Virus record (IMG/VR): IMGVR_UViG_3300027759_000084 | Span: 1 to 64,000 of that record | DNA: 64,000 bases | Direction: 5' to 3' (one strand) | DNA from: a virus | Part shown: positions 25,002 to 32,102 of the stretch, in pieces | Layout of the letters: each line of letters starts with the position of its first letter | Numbering within the stretch: the first letter of the stretch is position 1 | Position numbers and translations under genes: made by a program | Notes under the pieces: generated by a model | What the model was told of the DNA's origin: nothing | What the model saw: the letters and a program-made list of their open reading frames with translations, nothing else | Database searches by the model: none

Positions 25002-25022
25002 CCCTCTCCTTTGCGGGGAGGG
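25002..25022 (+). other. Intercistronic hairpin
   Basis: CCCTCTCC pairs with GGGGAGGG (one G-T pair) around TTTGC. There is no T-tract, so it is more likely an RNA stability or processing element than a terminator. Confidence 0.5.
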
Positions 25023-25065
25023 TGCAAGCGTGAGCTAACCGCCACGAACGAACCAAAAACAAAAC

Positions 25066-25215
25066 ATGAAAACAGAACCAAACAACCTACGCCTTCACTA
25101 TCTAGCAGCCTCGCGACATCGCCAGCGGCAGCAATTCCATCGCCAAGTCATTCTGTGGCTTTGGCTTTTCGCTATCGCTGGCATTCTCGCCGGATGCGCT
25201 GCGTCTGCGCTGTGA
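25066..25215 (+). CDS. Small basic protein with C-terminal membrane segment, 49 aa
   Basis: The N-terminal 25 residues are rich in Arg, His and Gln; the C-terminus is hydrophobic (VILWLWLFAIAGILAGCAAS). This gives one membrane helix with a positively charged cytoplasmic side. The leader (AAAACAAAAC before ATG) matches neighbouring early genes. The function is unknown. Confidence 0.5.
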   Translation: MKTEPNNLRLHYLAASRHRQRQQFHRQVILWLWLFAIAGILAGCAASAL

Positions 25216-25261
25216 AGATCAAGAAACCAAAACCAAAACCAAAAACGAAAGACAAAAACAC

Positions 25262-25810
25262 ATGAAATACCTGAAAACAAAAGAAGGCTCCATCATCGAA
25301 ACCGATTCTATAGAATACTGGACTGAATGCGAAAAACTCACGCAAAAGGAGGGTAAACAGCTTTACCGTGAGCAACGGGCCGAGACTTTGCGTAAATGGA
25401 TTAAGCCCGGTGACACGGTCTCTTGTATTCTTCGCAACGTTTCAAGCTCCGGCATGAGTCGCCGTATCAGCCTTGTAATCACAAACAAGGAAACGGGAGA
25501 AATTCAGGACATTAGCGGATTTGCCGCCACAGTTTTGGACTATCGCCGGAATGATCGTGACGGCTCGCTTGTGGTGGGCGGCTGCGGAATGGATATGGGC
25601 TTCGCTTGCGTCTATAATCTTGGCAGGCGCTTGTTCCGTGATGGATTCGGGGAGCTTGGAAGCAACGGCATAATCAAAGACCTACGGCCAGCAACAAAGG
25701 AAAAAGCGGCGGAAGCTGTGGCGGCTGGCTACACATTCAGGGGCCGCAATGGCAACGGCTCCGGCTGGGATAATGACGGCGGCTATGCCCTTAATTATCG
25801 CTGGCTTTGA
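25262..25810 (+). CDS. Conserved phage protein, 182 aa
   Basis: It contains the chain VSSSGMSRRISLVITN, a DYRRNDRDGSLVVGGCGMDM region, GFACVYNLGRRLF and a C-terminal GGYALNYRWL. This set recurs in hypothetical proteins of many phages and is probably a single alpha/beta domain. No catalytic motif is evident. The leader is a tract of repeated AAAACC units and lacks a Shine-Dalgarno site. Confidence 0.8.
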   Translation: MKYLKTKEGSIIETDSIEYWTECEKLTQKEGKQLYREQRAETLRKWIKPGDTVSCILRNVSSSGMSRRISLVITNKETGEIQDISGFAATVLDYRRNDRDGSLVVGGCGMDMGFACVYNLGRRLFRDGFGELGSNGIIKDLRPATKEKAAEAVAAGYTFRGRNGNGSGWDNDGGYALNYRWL

Positions 25811-25852
25811 TTTGCTTCCTTGTCTTCCCTTTCCACACGAGAGGGAAGCAAA
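25811..25852 (+). other. Two mutually exclusive hairpins
   Basis: TTTGCTTCC (25811-25819) pairs perfectly with GGAAGCAAA (25844-25852). CTTCCCT (25824-25830) pairs with AGGGAAG (25842-25848). They compete for the same 3' strand just downstream of a stop codon, which is switch-like, but an effect is unproven. Confidence 0.45.
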
Positions 25853-25932
25853 GGGCGCAAACCCTAGCCTTGCAAGGTTGCCCATCTTGCATGGACTCAA
25901 ACCGGGCACCACATAACCAAAAACGAAAACAT

Positions 25933-26268
25933 ATGATCCTAAATCACAACGCACAGGAATTCTGTGCTGTTAACAAAATAGTCGGCCTTGCCATCGACCG
26001 CTTGCCATCCGGTCAAGTAATCGCGTGCGAGGTCCGAAAAGATGAAGCTGGCGAGCTTCGCGTGCCCATCGCTCGAATGAGTCTAGAAGACCTCTATGCC
26101 CTTGCCGCTCGCTTGCACTTGGAAATCTTGCCTTCCAAGTTCGCGAGCCGTCAAGAAATGGACAGCCACCGGGCGCACGTTCGCAGACTTGCGGAACGCT
26201 CAAACGAAGCGGCGGAGCTTCGCGGATCAAAGCAAACGCCAGCATGGGCCGTACCGGATAAAGCCTGA
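25933..26268 (+). CDS. Hypothetical early protein, 111 aa
   Basis: The start is at the ATG at 25933 (MILNHNAQEFCAVNKIVGLA), preceded by an AAAACAT leader; a longer in-frame extension crosses the hairpins and is unlikely. The protein is helical and charged in its C-terminal half. No known domain. Confidence 0.65.
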   Translation: MILNHNAQEFCAVNKIVGLAIDRLPSGQVIACEVRKDEAGELRVPIARMSLEDLYALAARLHLEILPSKFASRQEMDSHRAHVRRLAERSNEAAELRGSKQTPAWAVPDKA

Positions 26269-26357
26269 ATCCTGCCCGCTTGCTATCTATGCGGCATCGC
26301 TAGCCGCCCAGATGGCAAGAGGGCGCGATTATGCGCCGATAAAACAAATAGAACACT

Positions 26358-26618
26358 ATGCCAAGAGAACCCATGGAAGAAGAGACGCCGAAAACTTTGC
26401 GCCGTTTATATTTAAGACTTCGCAAGAATGGCACAAGATTAGATCGAGCAATAACGATGTCAGAGCTTTGGAATCAGGCCACGAATCCATCCATTCTACG
26501 GCTTGAATGTGAGCACAAGCAATGCTCTCGTGTTGCGAGAGTGTGCAAGGCCACAATCAAACGTTATAATCTGCCAGTACGAGAATTGAGCAATGGAACA
26601 TTGCTTGCCATCGGATGA
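26358..26618 (+). CDS. Hypothetical protein, 86 aa
   Basis: A basic, Arg-rich protein beginning MPREPMEEETPKTLRRLYLR. It is chosen over an overlapping frame (26312-26506) because its stop overlaps the next ATG (ATGA at 26615-26618), as in neighbouring cistrons. The C-terminal ATIKRYNLPVRELSNGTLLA could be a helix-turn-helix. The choice of frame is not certain. Confidence 0.5.
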   Translation: MPREPMEEETPKTLRRLYLRLRKNGTRLDRAITMSELWNQATNPSILRLECEHKQCSRVARVCKATIKRYNLPVRELSNGTLLAIG

Positions 26619-26758
26619 GTGACACCGACAAGCTCGCTGCTTTCTTCGCTCTCCTGGCACAACGCCAGCGGGAGCACGAAGCGCGACAGGCGCAGGAAAG
26701 ACGCGAGGCCGAGGATCGCAAACTTGCCAAGCTAAAACCCTGGTGGCAGGAGCCGTGA
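26615..26758 (+). CDS. Small charged helical protein, 47 aa
   Basis: It begins MSDTDKLAAFFALLAQRQRE and then consists almost only of charged residues and Ala in one helix, ending KPWWQEP. Start and previous stop overlap as ATGA. No family is recognised. Confidence 0.55.
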   Translation: MSDTDKLAAFFALLAQRQREHEARQAQERREAEDRKLAKLKPWWQEP

Positions 26759-26825
26759 AAATCATCTACTAGGGCCGAAAAACCATTTGCACAAAACGGA
26801 CAATTAGACAAAAGTTAAGAACCAT

Positions 26826-27047
26826 ATGACAACCGAAGCAGATTCAGAACTGGTGAAGACATTCACCGAACGATATGAACGAGCCGAAAAACTGCTCGAA
26901 ACCATTCTTGAAAGTGCCGCAAAACAATACAAGGACGGCGCTTCTCGAAGAGTCGCCAAAATCGGCACCATGAAAGCCATCATCATGCGTTGGGCTGCTC
27001 GTGAACCTGAGTGCATGGAATCCCTCGAATACCTTTCAGTCCACTAA
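26826..27047 (+). CDS. Hypothetical early protein, 73 aa
   Basis: A helical protein beginning MTTEADSELVKTFTERYERA. An ACAAAACGGACA element 24-35 bases upstream of the ATG is the inverse of the TGTCCG-type element near the early promoter. It is immediately followed by an HTH regulator gene. Confidence 0.62.
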   Translation: MTTEADSELVKTFTERYERAEKLLETILESAAKQYKDGASRRVAKIGTMKAIIMRWAAREPECMESLEYLSVH

Positions 27048-27048
27048 T

Positions 27049-27267
27049 ATGAACCTCGCAGCACTACTCAAAAAACACCTCGATGAAGGTCCGCACGGAT
27101 CGGCAACTAAAATGGCTCGACTTATCGGCACTGATCGCCAGCGCCTTTACGAATGGGCCAGTGGCAAAGTGAAGCCGCGCAAAGAAACGGTGCCAACGAT
27201 TGTGGAATACTTGCAATCGTTAAAAGCGCCGAAAAAGCAACTGGACAAAGCGGACAAATCAGACTAA
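27049..27267 (+). CDS. Small helix-turn-helix regulator, 72 aa
   Basis: The start is at the ATG at 27049 (MNLAALLKKHLDEGPHGSAT). A compact Cro/C1-like HTH spans about 18-45 (KMARLIGTDRQRLYEWASGK). The C-terminal tail is basic then acidic. At 27245-27256 the end of its own gene contains ACAAAGCGGACA, matching the putative operator at the early promoter. Self-control through that element is possible but untested. Confidence 0.75.
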   Translation: MNLAALLKKHLDEGPHGSATKMARLIGTDRQRLYEWASGKVKPRKETVPTIVEYLQSLKAPKKQLDKADKSD

Positions 27268-27291
27268 CATTACAACTCAACCCGATACAAT

Positions 27292-27642
27292 ATGAATACA
27301 AGAGACGCACTAAATGAACTGGCCGATGCAGCCTATAAAAACGCATCAGACAAAGGATTCCATGACGCGGATTACGAATACTCTTCCGTCGAACTTTACT
27401 CCAAGTGGACAGCAAACCTGCATGGAGAAGTTAGCGAACTTTGGGAAGCGGCACGCAAGGGCCATCTTGAAAGCCAGTGCGACAAAGATTGCCCGCTTAC
27501 CTGCGAAGAAGAGGAATTCGCAGACATTATTATCCGTGTTTTGGATTCGTCTAAAGCTCGTGGCATCGACATCGGAAGAGCCGTCGACGTGAAGATGGCC
27601 TACAACGCAGGCCGCGAATATATGCACGGAAAACTGGCATGA
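27292..27642 (+). CDS. MazG-like nucleotide pyrophosphohydrolase, 116 aa
   Basis: An all-alpha NTP-PPase pattern: NLHGEVSELWEAARKGH (ExxE metal motif at about 46-49) and CEEEEFADIIIRVLDSSKAR (ExxD motif at about 73-82). Phage MazG-like enzymes hydrolyse NTPs/dNTPs and have been linked to lowering host alarmone levels or cleaning the nucleotide pool. The length fits a single-domain member. Its stop overlaps the next ATG (ATGA). Confidence 0.85.
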   Translation: MNTRDALNELADAAYKNASDKGFHDADYEYSSVELYSKWTANLHGEVSELWEAARKGHLESQCDKDCPLTCEEEEFADIIIRVLDSSKARGIDIGRAVDVKMAYNAGREYMHGKLA

Positions 27643-27800
27643 AAATCGACCGCACTCCAGGCGTCATCGCCGCACTTGATTACCTTGGCATTGATGTTGG
27701 CACCATGCCAGTCATTGGCCGCACTAACCATCCATTTCCAAAGCGCAAACCGGATAACTGGAAGAGCATTATAGCAGCATTCAAACTTAGGTTCAGTTAA
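27639..27800 (+). CDS. Hypothetical protein, 53 aa
   Basis: A small basic protein beginning MKIDRTPGVIAALDYLGIDV, coupled to the MazG-like gene by ATGA. No family is recognised. Its stop lies within the first copy of a 15-bp direct repeat that brackets the structured element downstream. Confidence 0.6.
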   Translation: MKIDRTPGVIAALDYLGIDVGTMPVIGRTNHPFPKRKPDNWKSIIAAFKLRFS

Positions 27801-27966
27801 TTTCTCACCCAATGAAAAAACTTTAGCAGTTCATCACAATAAAATGCAGCGAGAAAGCGATGCTGGGAAGACTACCTCCGTTTTACGGTGGAGATTGCAA
27901 GGCTAGTAAGTATCTAATAGATCGTCGATGGATAAGAAGCTGCACTGCTAATTAATTTCTCACCCA
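27797..27966. repeat. 15-bp direct repeats bracketing a non-coding element
   Basis: TTAATTTCTCACCCA occurs at 27797-27811 and again at 27952-27966, 155 bp apart. The second copy lies just upstream of the recT start. The enclosed segment has no convincing gene and contains strong complementary stretches. Confidence 0.85.
27823..27951 (+). ncRNA. Candidate structured RNA upstream of recT
   Basis: A closing stem TTAGCAGT (27823-27830) with ACTGCTAA (27944-27951) encloses a hairpin CCTCCGT/ACGGTGG with a TTT loop (one T-T mismatch). A TGCA-AG-GCT arm pairs with AGCTGCA just inside the closing stem, and a weaker CAGC/GCTG pair also forms. Together they draw a multi-branched fold of about 129 nt. 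It could be a leader regulator or a free small RNA. The fold is by eye only, and a 20-codon frame lies inside. Confidence 0.4.
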
Positions 27967-27978
27967 CATACAAAACAC

Positions 27979-28713
27979 ATGAGCGACAACATAGAAACAA
28001 AACCAACGATTAAGCAGCCGACTCTTAAAGAGATGATCGGTGGAGAAAAGTTCCGCGAGCAAGTAGCTCTGGCATTGCCGAAGCACATGACTCCTGAGCG
28101 GTTCTCACGCATTGCTCTCACAGCATTGCAGCGAACTCCAAAGTTGCAGGATTGCACGCAGGCAAGCCTATTCAAATGCTTGCTAGACCTTTCTGCCGCA
28201 GGTCTTGAGCCAGATGGACGACGTGCTTATCTGATCCCATACGGATCTGAATGCACTCTGATTCTTTCATATATGGGCATGATCGAGCTTGTTCGTCGCT
28301 CTGGCGATGTTGTTAGCATTCGCTCTGAACTCGTGTGCGAGAATGACGAATTCACATGGGAGAATGGCAAGATCACGCACAAGGTAGAGTGGCGCAAACC
28401 TCGTGGAGAAATCCAGGCTGTGTACGCAGAAGCTGTGCTCAAGTCCGGTGAGACTCAAACCGCTACAATGACCAAGGATGAGGTGGATGCCATCCGCAAG
28501 CGTTCACGCTCTGGTAACTCTGGTCCATGGGTTACGGATTACGGTGAGATGGCAAAGAAGACCACTTTGCGCCGACTGTGCAAACTGCTGCCGCTTGCTA
28601 GCGAGATCGCAGAGCACATCGAGAAAGATGGCGATGTCGTTCTTGAACGCGACATAACTCCAAAACCAACAGCAAGCCTTGCGCTTCCTTCAATGCAGGA
28701 GGTTGCGGAATGA
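27979..28713 (+). CDS. recT: RecT-family single-strand annealing protein
   Basis: A 244-aa protein with the RecT core: PERFSRIALTALQRTPKLQD, ASLFKCLLDLSAAGLEPDGR, RAYLIPYGSECTLILSYMGM and IELVRRSG. A late GPWVTDYGEMAKKTTLRRLC completes the domain. RecT anneals complementary strands during recombination-dependent replication and repair. Its partner exonuclease follows with an ATGA overlap (28710-28713). The start lies just after the 15-bp repeat and has an A-rich leader. Confidence 0.95.
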   Translation: MSDNIETKPTIKQPTLKEMIGGEKFREQVALALPKHMTPERFSRIALTALQRTPKLQDCTQASLFKCLLDLSAAGLEPDGRRAYLIPYGSECTLILSYMGMIELVRRSGDVVSIRSELVCENDEFTWENGKITHKVEWRKPRGEIQAVYAEAVLKSGETQTATMTKDEVDAIRKRSRSGNSGPWVTDYGEMAKKTTLRRLCKLLPLASEIAEHIEKDGDVVLERDITPKPTASLALPSMQEVAE

Positions 28714-29510
28714 TCATTAAAAACGACACAGAATACCGCGCTTATAACGCCCTCAACTTCTCTTCTATAAAGGGAATTTTGAATTCACCGCTGCATTACC
28801 AAACTGCTTTGAAAGCTCCCAAAAAAGAGCCATCAAAGTCTATGTTTCTAGGAACGATGGTACATTCAAAAGTTCTTGAAAAGCGCGAAGAAAATTATGC
28901 AGTGATGCCACTTGATTTGGATGGCAGAACCACTGCTGGTAAGGCGTGGAAAGCAGCCAACGATAACAAAACTTGCATCACTCAAGACGATTACGCGCAA
29001 TACAAGCGCATGGTTGGTGCCATTGAATCCAATGCTGATGTGCAATACCTGCTTTCAAAAGCTGTTGATTGCGAAATTGGAATCGTCCAGAAGTATCGAG
29101 ATGCTTCAATCAAAGGTAAGATTGATTGTCTAATCAAAGATGAGTCTGGTAAATACTGCATCCTCGACCTTAAAACTACACAGAGTTGCGATCCTAACGA
29201 GTTCTCTCGTAGTGCATGCAGCTACAAGTATTTTATGCAGGCAGTCTGGTATCAGTCGCTTGTGGCGCTAGAATACGAACTCGATTATCAGGTGCCGTAT
29301 TATTGGGTGTGCGTTGAGTCAACAGAGGCGGCTGATGTTTGCATCTTCCAACCTCCTGCTGACGGTCTTGAGCTTGGTCAAAAGCAGATGGAAAAAGCGT
29401 TAGAACTTCACGCTGAATGCACAAAAACTGGCAAGTGGCCTGGATTTGGCGGCGGGATTATAGAGTTAGACATACCCATTTGGGAAAAACGGAAATACGG
29501 ATTGATTTAA
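28710..29510 (+). CDS. RecE-like PD-(D/E)XK exonuclease
   Basis: A 266-aa nuclease. Landmarks are FLGTMVHSKVLEKREE (about 46-61, the GxxxH helix), E122, GKIDCLI (D139) and CILDLKTTQSCDPN with D153-x-K155 as the PD-(D/E)XK core, then a YxxQ-like helix (YKYFMQAVWYQSLVAL). It resembles the C-terminal nuclease of RecE. It degrades the 5' strand of double-stranded DNA to make 3' tails for RecT. A perfect AGGAGG 8 bases before the ATG, inside recT, supports the start. Confidence 0.92.
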   Translation: MIIKNDTEYRAYNALNFSSIKGILNSPLHYQTALKAPKKEPSKSMFLGTMVHSKVLEKREENYAVMPLDLDGRTTAGKAWKAANDNKTCITQDDYAQYKRMVGAIESNADVQYLLSKAVDCEIGIVQKYRDASIKGKIDCLIKDESGKYCILDLKTTQSCDPNEFSRSACSYKYFMQAVWYQSLVALEYELDYQVPYYWVCVESTEAADVCIFQPPADGLELGQKQMEKALELHAECTKTGKWPGFGGGIIELDIPIWEKRKYGLI

Positions 29511-29537
29511 CAACAGGAAATTACTACACTTACTTTT

Positions 29538-29852
29538 ATGCCGACACCAATCATCGCAAAAATCGACGTTAAAAAAATCAACAAAGAGTGGCTTTTTGCT
29601 GGAGCAAAAGGAACCTACCTTGACACAGTGATCTACGAAAATGACAACGTGGATCAATATGGAAACAGTCATGTGATTAAACAGAACCCGCCACAAGAAG
29701 CTCGTGCGCAAGGGGCAAAACCTGTCATCATTGGCAATTGCAAATGGATGCCGCAAAAAGGTGGTTCTCAGTCCGCACCAAGAACTGCTGTCCCAGCTAA
29801 GCAGCACCCACTGATGCAGGATAACGAACCCGACGAAACCATTCCCTGGTAA
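29538..29852 (+). CDS. SSB-like protein with acidic C-terminal tip, 104 aa
   Basis: An OB-fold-like beta-rich N-terminus (WLFAGAKGTYLDTVIYENDN) is followed by a flexible Pro/Gln linker and an acidic end finishing NEPDETIPW. SSB proteins end in a similar acidic-Ile-Pro-aromatic tip that recruits partner enzymes. It lies directly behind recT and the exonuclease. The protein is shorter than bacterial SSB and the fold is inferred, so this is an analogue rather than a proven homologue. Confidence 0.72.
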   Translation: MPTPIIAKIDVKKINKEWLFAGAKGTYLDTVIYENDNVDQYGNSHVIKQNPPQEARAQGAKPVIIGNCKWMPQKGGSQSAPRTAVPAKQHPLMQDNEPDETIPW

Positions 29853-29903
29853 TCTAAATCAACAAGCCCGTTGGCCGAGGGTTATATCGGCCACACTTTT
29901 TAT

Positions 29904-30098
29904 ATGAAACTTACTCTTGAACCAACAATCAATCCTCCGCGAGAAGGCATACCATCACCAACGATCTCAATCGAGATTCCAGATGATGACATGACATGCC
30001 GAGCCACAATTATGGACTTGGTGTTTCCATTGCTCAATGCTGCATATCCAAGCAGCAACGTGCGTAATTATTTCAACACAGACGAGATTGACGTATGA
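29904..30098 (+). CDS. Hypothetical protein, 64 aa
   Basis: The start is at the ATG at 29904 (MKLTLEPTINPPREGIPSPT). A short beta-rich N-terminus is followed by a helix (MDLVFPLLNAAYPSS). No family is recognised. Its stop overlaps the next ATG. Confidence 0.65.
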   Translation: MKLTLEPTINPPREGIPSPTISIEIPDDDMTCRATIMDLVFPLLNAAYPSSNVRNYFNTDEIDV

Positions 30099-30235
30099 AT
30101 CAAAACAAAGAAAAGATCGCACTGTTTGACGACGCAATCGTCTATCACTCCTGCAAAGAAGAAATCAGCAAGGCTGAATCCGAATGGATTGAGTGGGCCA
30201 GGATTCGCGTGATTGAATTGGAAATGGAGGGGTAA
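30095..30235 (+). CDS. Hypothetical protein, 46 aa
   Basis: A small acidic helical protein (MNQNKEKIALFDDAIVYHSC onward) coupled to the previous gene by ATGA. No family is recognised. It ends 17 bases before the RusA gene. Confidence 0.55.
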   Translation: MNQNKEKIALFDDAIVYHSCKEEISKAESEWIEWARIRVIELEMEG

Positions 30236-30252
30236 TGTGACTCTAAATTACC

Positions 30253-30584
30253 ATGGAATCTTGCGACATTTCCCAAATGCCAGTCCCGATCTGCTCGCTT
30301 ACAATTCCAAGCAAGTTACCATCATGGAACGAGATTCTAGGGATGCACCATTGGGCAAGAAAAAAGTTCAAGGATCAACTAGCCAAAGAATTCTTGTCCG
30401 TGTTACGAGCGTCCGCAAGCGACTCATTGACGAAGACAATTTGTGCGAAAAATACCATGTCGATTTATGCAGATACGCTGGAATCATATCTGGCGACGAA
30501 GCAAGCAAAACAAAAATTGAGACAATCCAACGCAAGGCAGAAAAAGGCGAAGAAGAGCAAGTAATCATCGAGGTTTACCAATAA
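30253..30584 (+). CDS. rusA: RusA-like Holliday junction resolvase, split by -1 frameshift
   Basis: The N-terminal half lies in one frame (SLTIPSKLPSWNEILGMHHW then ARKK), the C-terminal half in the -1 frame: TSVRKRLIDEDNLCEKYHVD, LCRYAGIISGDEASK, EEEQVIIEVYQ, including the Asp-rich RusA core. The phase changes exactly at A_AAA_AAG (30360-30366), the canonical -1 slippery heptamer used by E. coli dnaX. A purine-rich AGGGA lies 16 nt upstream of it. Without slipping, the first frame ends at 30564 as a 103-aa protein lacking the active site. RusA cuts four-way junctions, fitting the adjacent RecT/exonuclease. A programmed shift or a recent mutation both remain possible. Confidence 0.75.
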
Positions 30585-30832
30585 TGCCCAACTCAAAACA
30601 ACCATCCGCAGAATGCCGCCTTCACAATCAACTGGCTCGCACTCTTAATAACACGAAGGCATCTAGGGATGAAACTACCCAAGTCCTCATTCACCTGCTA
30701 GCCGTTCAAATCGCCAGCTACGATCCACTCACGCGCTATGCAATCTGGGAATGTGCTGTCGATACACTGGACGACATGGTTGAGGACATCGCAGCAGAGA
30801 TCGACGCACACTTTATCAATAACGGAATATGA
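30584..30832 (+). CDS. Hypothetical protein, 82 aa
   Basis: A helical protein of 82 aa (MPNSKQPSAECRLHNQLART onward), acidic at the C-terminus. The start overlaps the RusA stop as TAATG, which supports the second RusA frame as the translated one. No family is recognised. Confidence 0.68.
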   Translation: MPNSKQPSAECRLHNQLARTLNNTKASRDETTQVLIHLLAVQIASYDPLTRYAIWECAVDTLDDMVEDIAAEIDAHFINNGI

Positions 30833-31293
30833 ATACACCAGAGACAGATGCGGCTGAGAAAATGGCTTTTGCCCAAGAATACATGGTTCCTACAGACTTC
30901 GCCCGTCAACTTGAACTAGAGCGCAATGAAGCACGTCGAGAGGCTGCCAAATGGAAGGCCAACCACGACAACCAAGTCGCGATCAAGTCTGTGCTTATCC
31001 AACGGCCAGACCTCGGTGATAGAGCGCAGCGGATCGAGGCTTTGATAAAGGAGAATGAAGCAATGCGCGAAACTCGCGCTGAACTAAACCAACGCCTTCA
31101 GGAGCGCCAGGAGAGCTTCCAAGCGCAACTGATCCGCATCGAGGATATATGGCGTGGGAAGCTGGCCGAATCGCGCAAGGATGCAGACAGGCTCTACAAT
31201 TGCCTGCTTGAAGCTCAATTTGGCGAATCCTTGGACATTGCCTATGTGCAGAATGTGCTGGCTCAACACGAAGAACTAGCCGCGATTGGGTAG
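30829..31293 (+). CDS. PETDA-family coiled-coil protein, 154 aa
   Basis: The N-terminus (MNTPETDAAEKMAFAQEYMV, then PTDFARQLELERNEARREAA) matches the leftward gene at 18541-18882. The rest is a long charged coiled coil (about 25-130) with a short hydrophobic tail. It is probably oligomeric, with unknown function. It is coupled by ATGA to the previous gene. The duplication on opposite strands suggests modular exchange of early genes. Confidence 0.75.
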   Translation: MNTPETDAAEKMAFAQEYMVPTDFARQLELERNEARREAAKWKANHDNQVAIKSVLIQRPDLGDRAQRIEALIKENEAMRETRAELNQRLQERQESFQAQLIRIEDIWRGKLAESRKDADRLYNCLLEAQFGESLDIAYVQNVLAQHEELAAIG

Positions 31294-31298
31294 TTTTT

Positions 31299-31440
31299 GT
31301 TGACTCTCTTGGCAACTTGGATCAAAGTTGTGTGTCGAATACGACAAATCATTGTTGAGGCCAATGATTGCAGAAATAAATTTACCCCCTTCAAGCCACC
31401 TTTGTTCGCATTGGTGGGCCTCACTTGAAGGGGGAATTTT
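31299..31440 (+). promoter_or_regulatory. Leader with three hairpins, last one terminator-like
   Basis: CAACTT/AAGTTG forms a stem at 31313-31330 and AATCATTG/CAATGATT at 31347-31369. The third is CCCCCTTCAAG/CTTGAAGGGGG (31385-31434) with an inner CCACC/GGTGG stem, followed by AATTTT. The last resembles an intrinsic terminator placed immediately before a gene, so it may attenuate expression of the endonuclease and replication genes downstream. Confidence 0.6.
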
Positions 31441-31448
31441 ATGTCTGT

Positions 31449-32102
31449 ATGCACAACTGGTACGCAAATCTCCTCCTTGATCACCGATGGCTAGCGAAGC
31501 GCAAAGAAGCACTCCATCATGATCAATATACCTGTCAGAATTGCGGCAGGAAAAACCCAGAAGTAACGCTTTGCGTCCACCATCTTGGATACGTTACTGG
31601 TTGGATGCCGTGGGATTACCCATTGACGCTTCTTCAAACACTGTGCCTCGGTTGTCATGATGAAGTTCACGCAGGACAGAAGCCGCATTATGTCATTTGT
31701 ACCACTTGTGGAGGTCTAACGCCAGATTCAAAAGCCAACGGAAGAAATGACAAGCACGAGTGGATTTGCGAGGATTGCATACAAAAACAAGCAGTTGAAG
31801 AAATTGCCATGAAAACTGCATTTGTTTACCTTATGAAGAACACTAGAAATGGTTTTATTAAAATTGGATTTAGTAAAAATCCTAAATTTAGAGAAAAAAC
31901 TCTTCAGTCTGAGGAACCTGAAATTGAATTGCTGGCTTCTATTGAGGGCACTATCGACCTTGAGAAGGAGCTACATGCTAGATTTTCAGCCTATCGAATC
32001 AGGGGAGAATGGTTCCGATTAAGCGAGTTTGAAATAGAAGACGCTAAGCAATACGTCATTTTTCACCAGGGTAGTAGAAAGCCATCAGGAGGCAAATTAT
32101 GA
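31449..32102 (+). CDS. HNH plus GIY-YIG/T5orf172 fusion endonuclease, 217 aa
   Basis: The start is set at the ATG at 31449; an in-frame TTG at 31425 lies inside the hairpin. Residues about 13-75 are an HNH-type zinc domain: YTCQNCGRKNPEVTLCVHHL and LCLGCHDEVH. A CTTCGG...CEDC ribbon follows. Residues about 125-205 match the T5orf172 branch of GIY-YIG nucleases: FVYLMKNTRNGFIKIGFSKN, PKFREKTLQSEEPEIELL, KELHARFSAYRIRGEWFRLS. Two nuclease folds in one chain is unusual. The stop overlaps the initiator start (ATGA), so the gene is embedded in the replication operon. Confidence 0.85.
   Translation: MHNWYANLLLDHRWLAKRKEALHHDQYTCQNCGRKNPEVTLCVHHLGYVTGWMPWDYPLTLLQTLCLGCHDEVHAGQKPHYVICTTCGGLTPDSKANGRNDKHEWICEDCIQKQAVEEIAMKTAFVYLMKNTRNGFIKIGFSKNPKFREKTLQSEEPEIELLASIEGTIDLEKELHARFSAYRIRGEWFRLSEFEIEDAKQYVIFHQGSRKPSGGKL

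Noticed and set aside
26312-26506. Overlapping 64-codon frame (MARGRDYAPIKQ...)
   Set aside because: It competes with the frame at 26358-26618, whose stop is coupled to the next gene by ATGA. The choice is not certain.
27844-27906. 20-codon frame inside the candidate RNA
   Set aside because: It has an A-rich leader but is too short and composition-neutral to support as a gene; kept only as the alternative explanation for that region.
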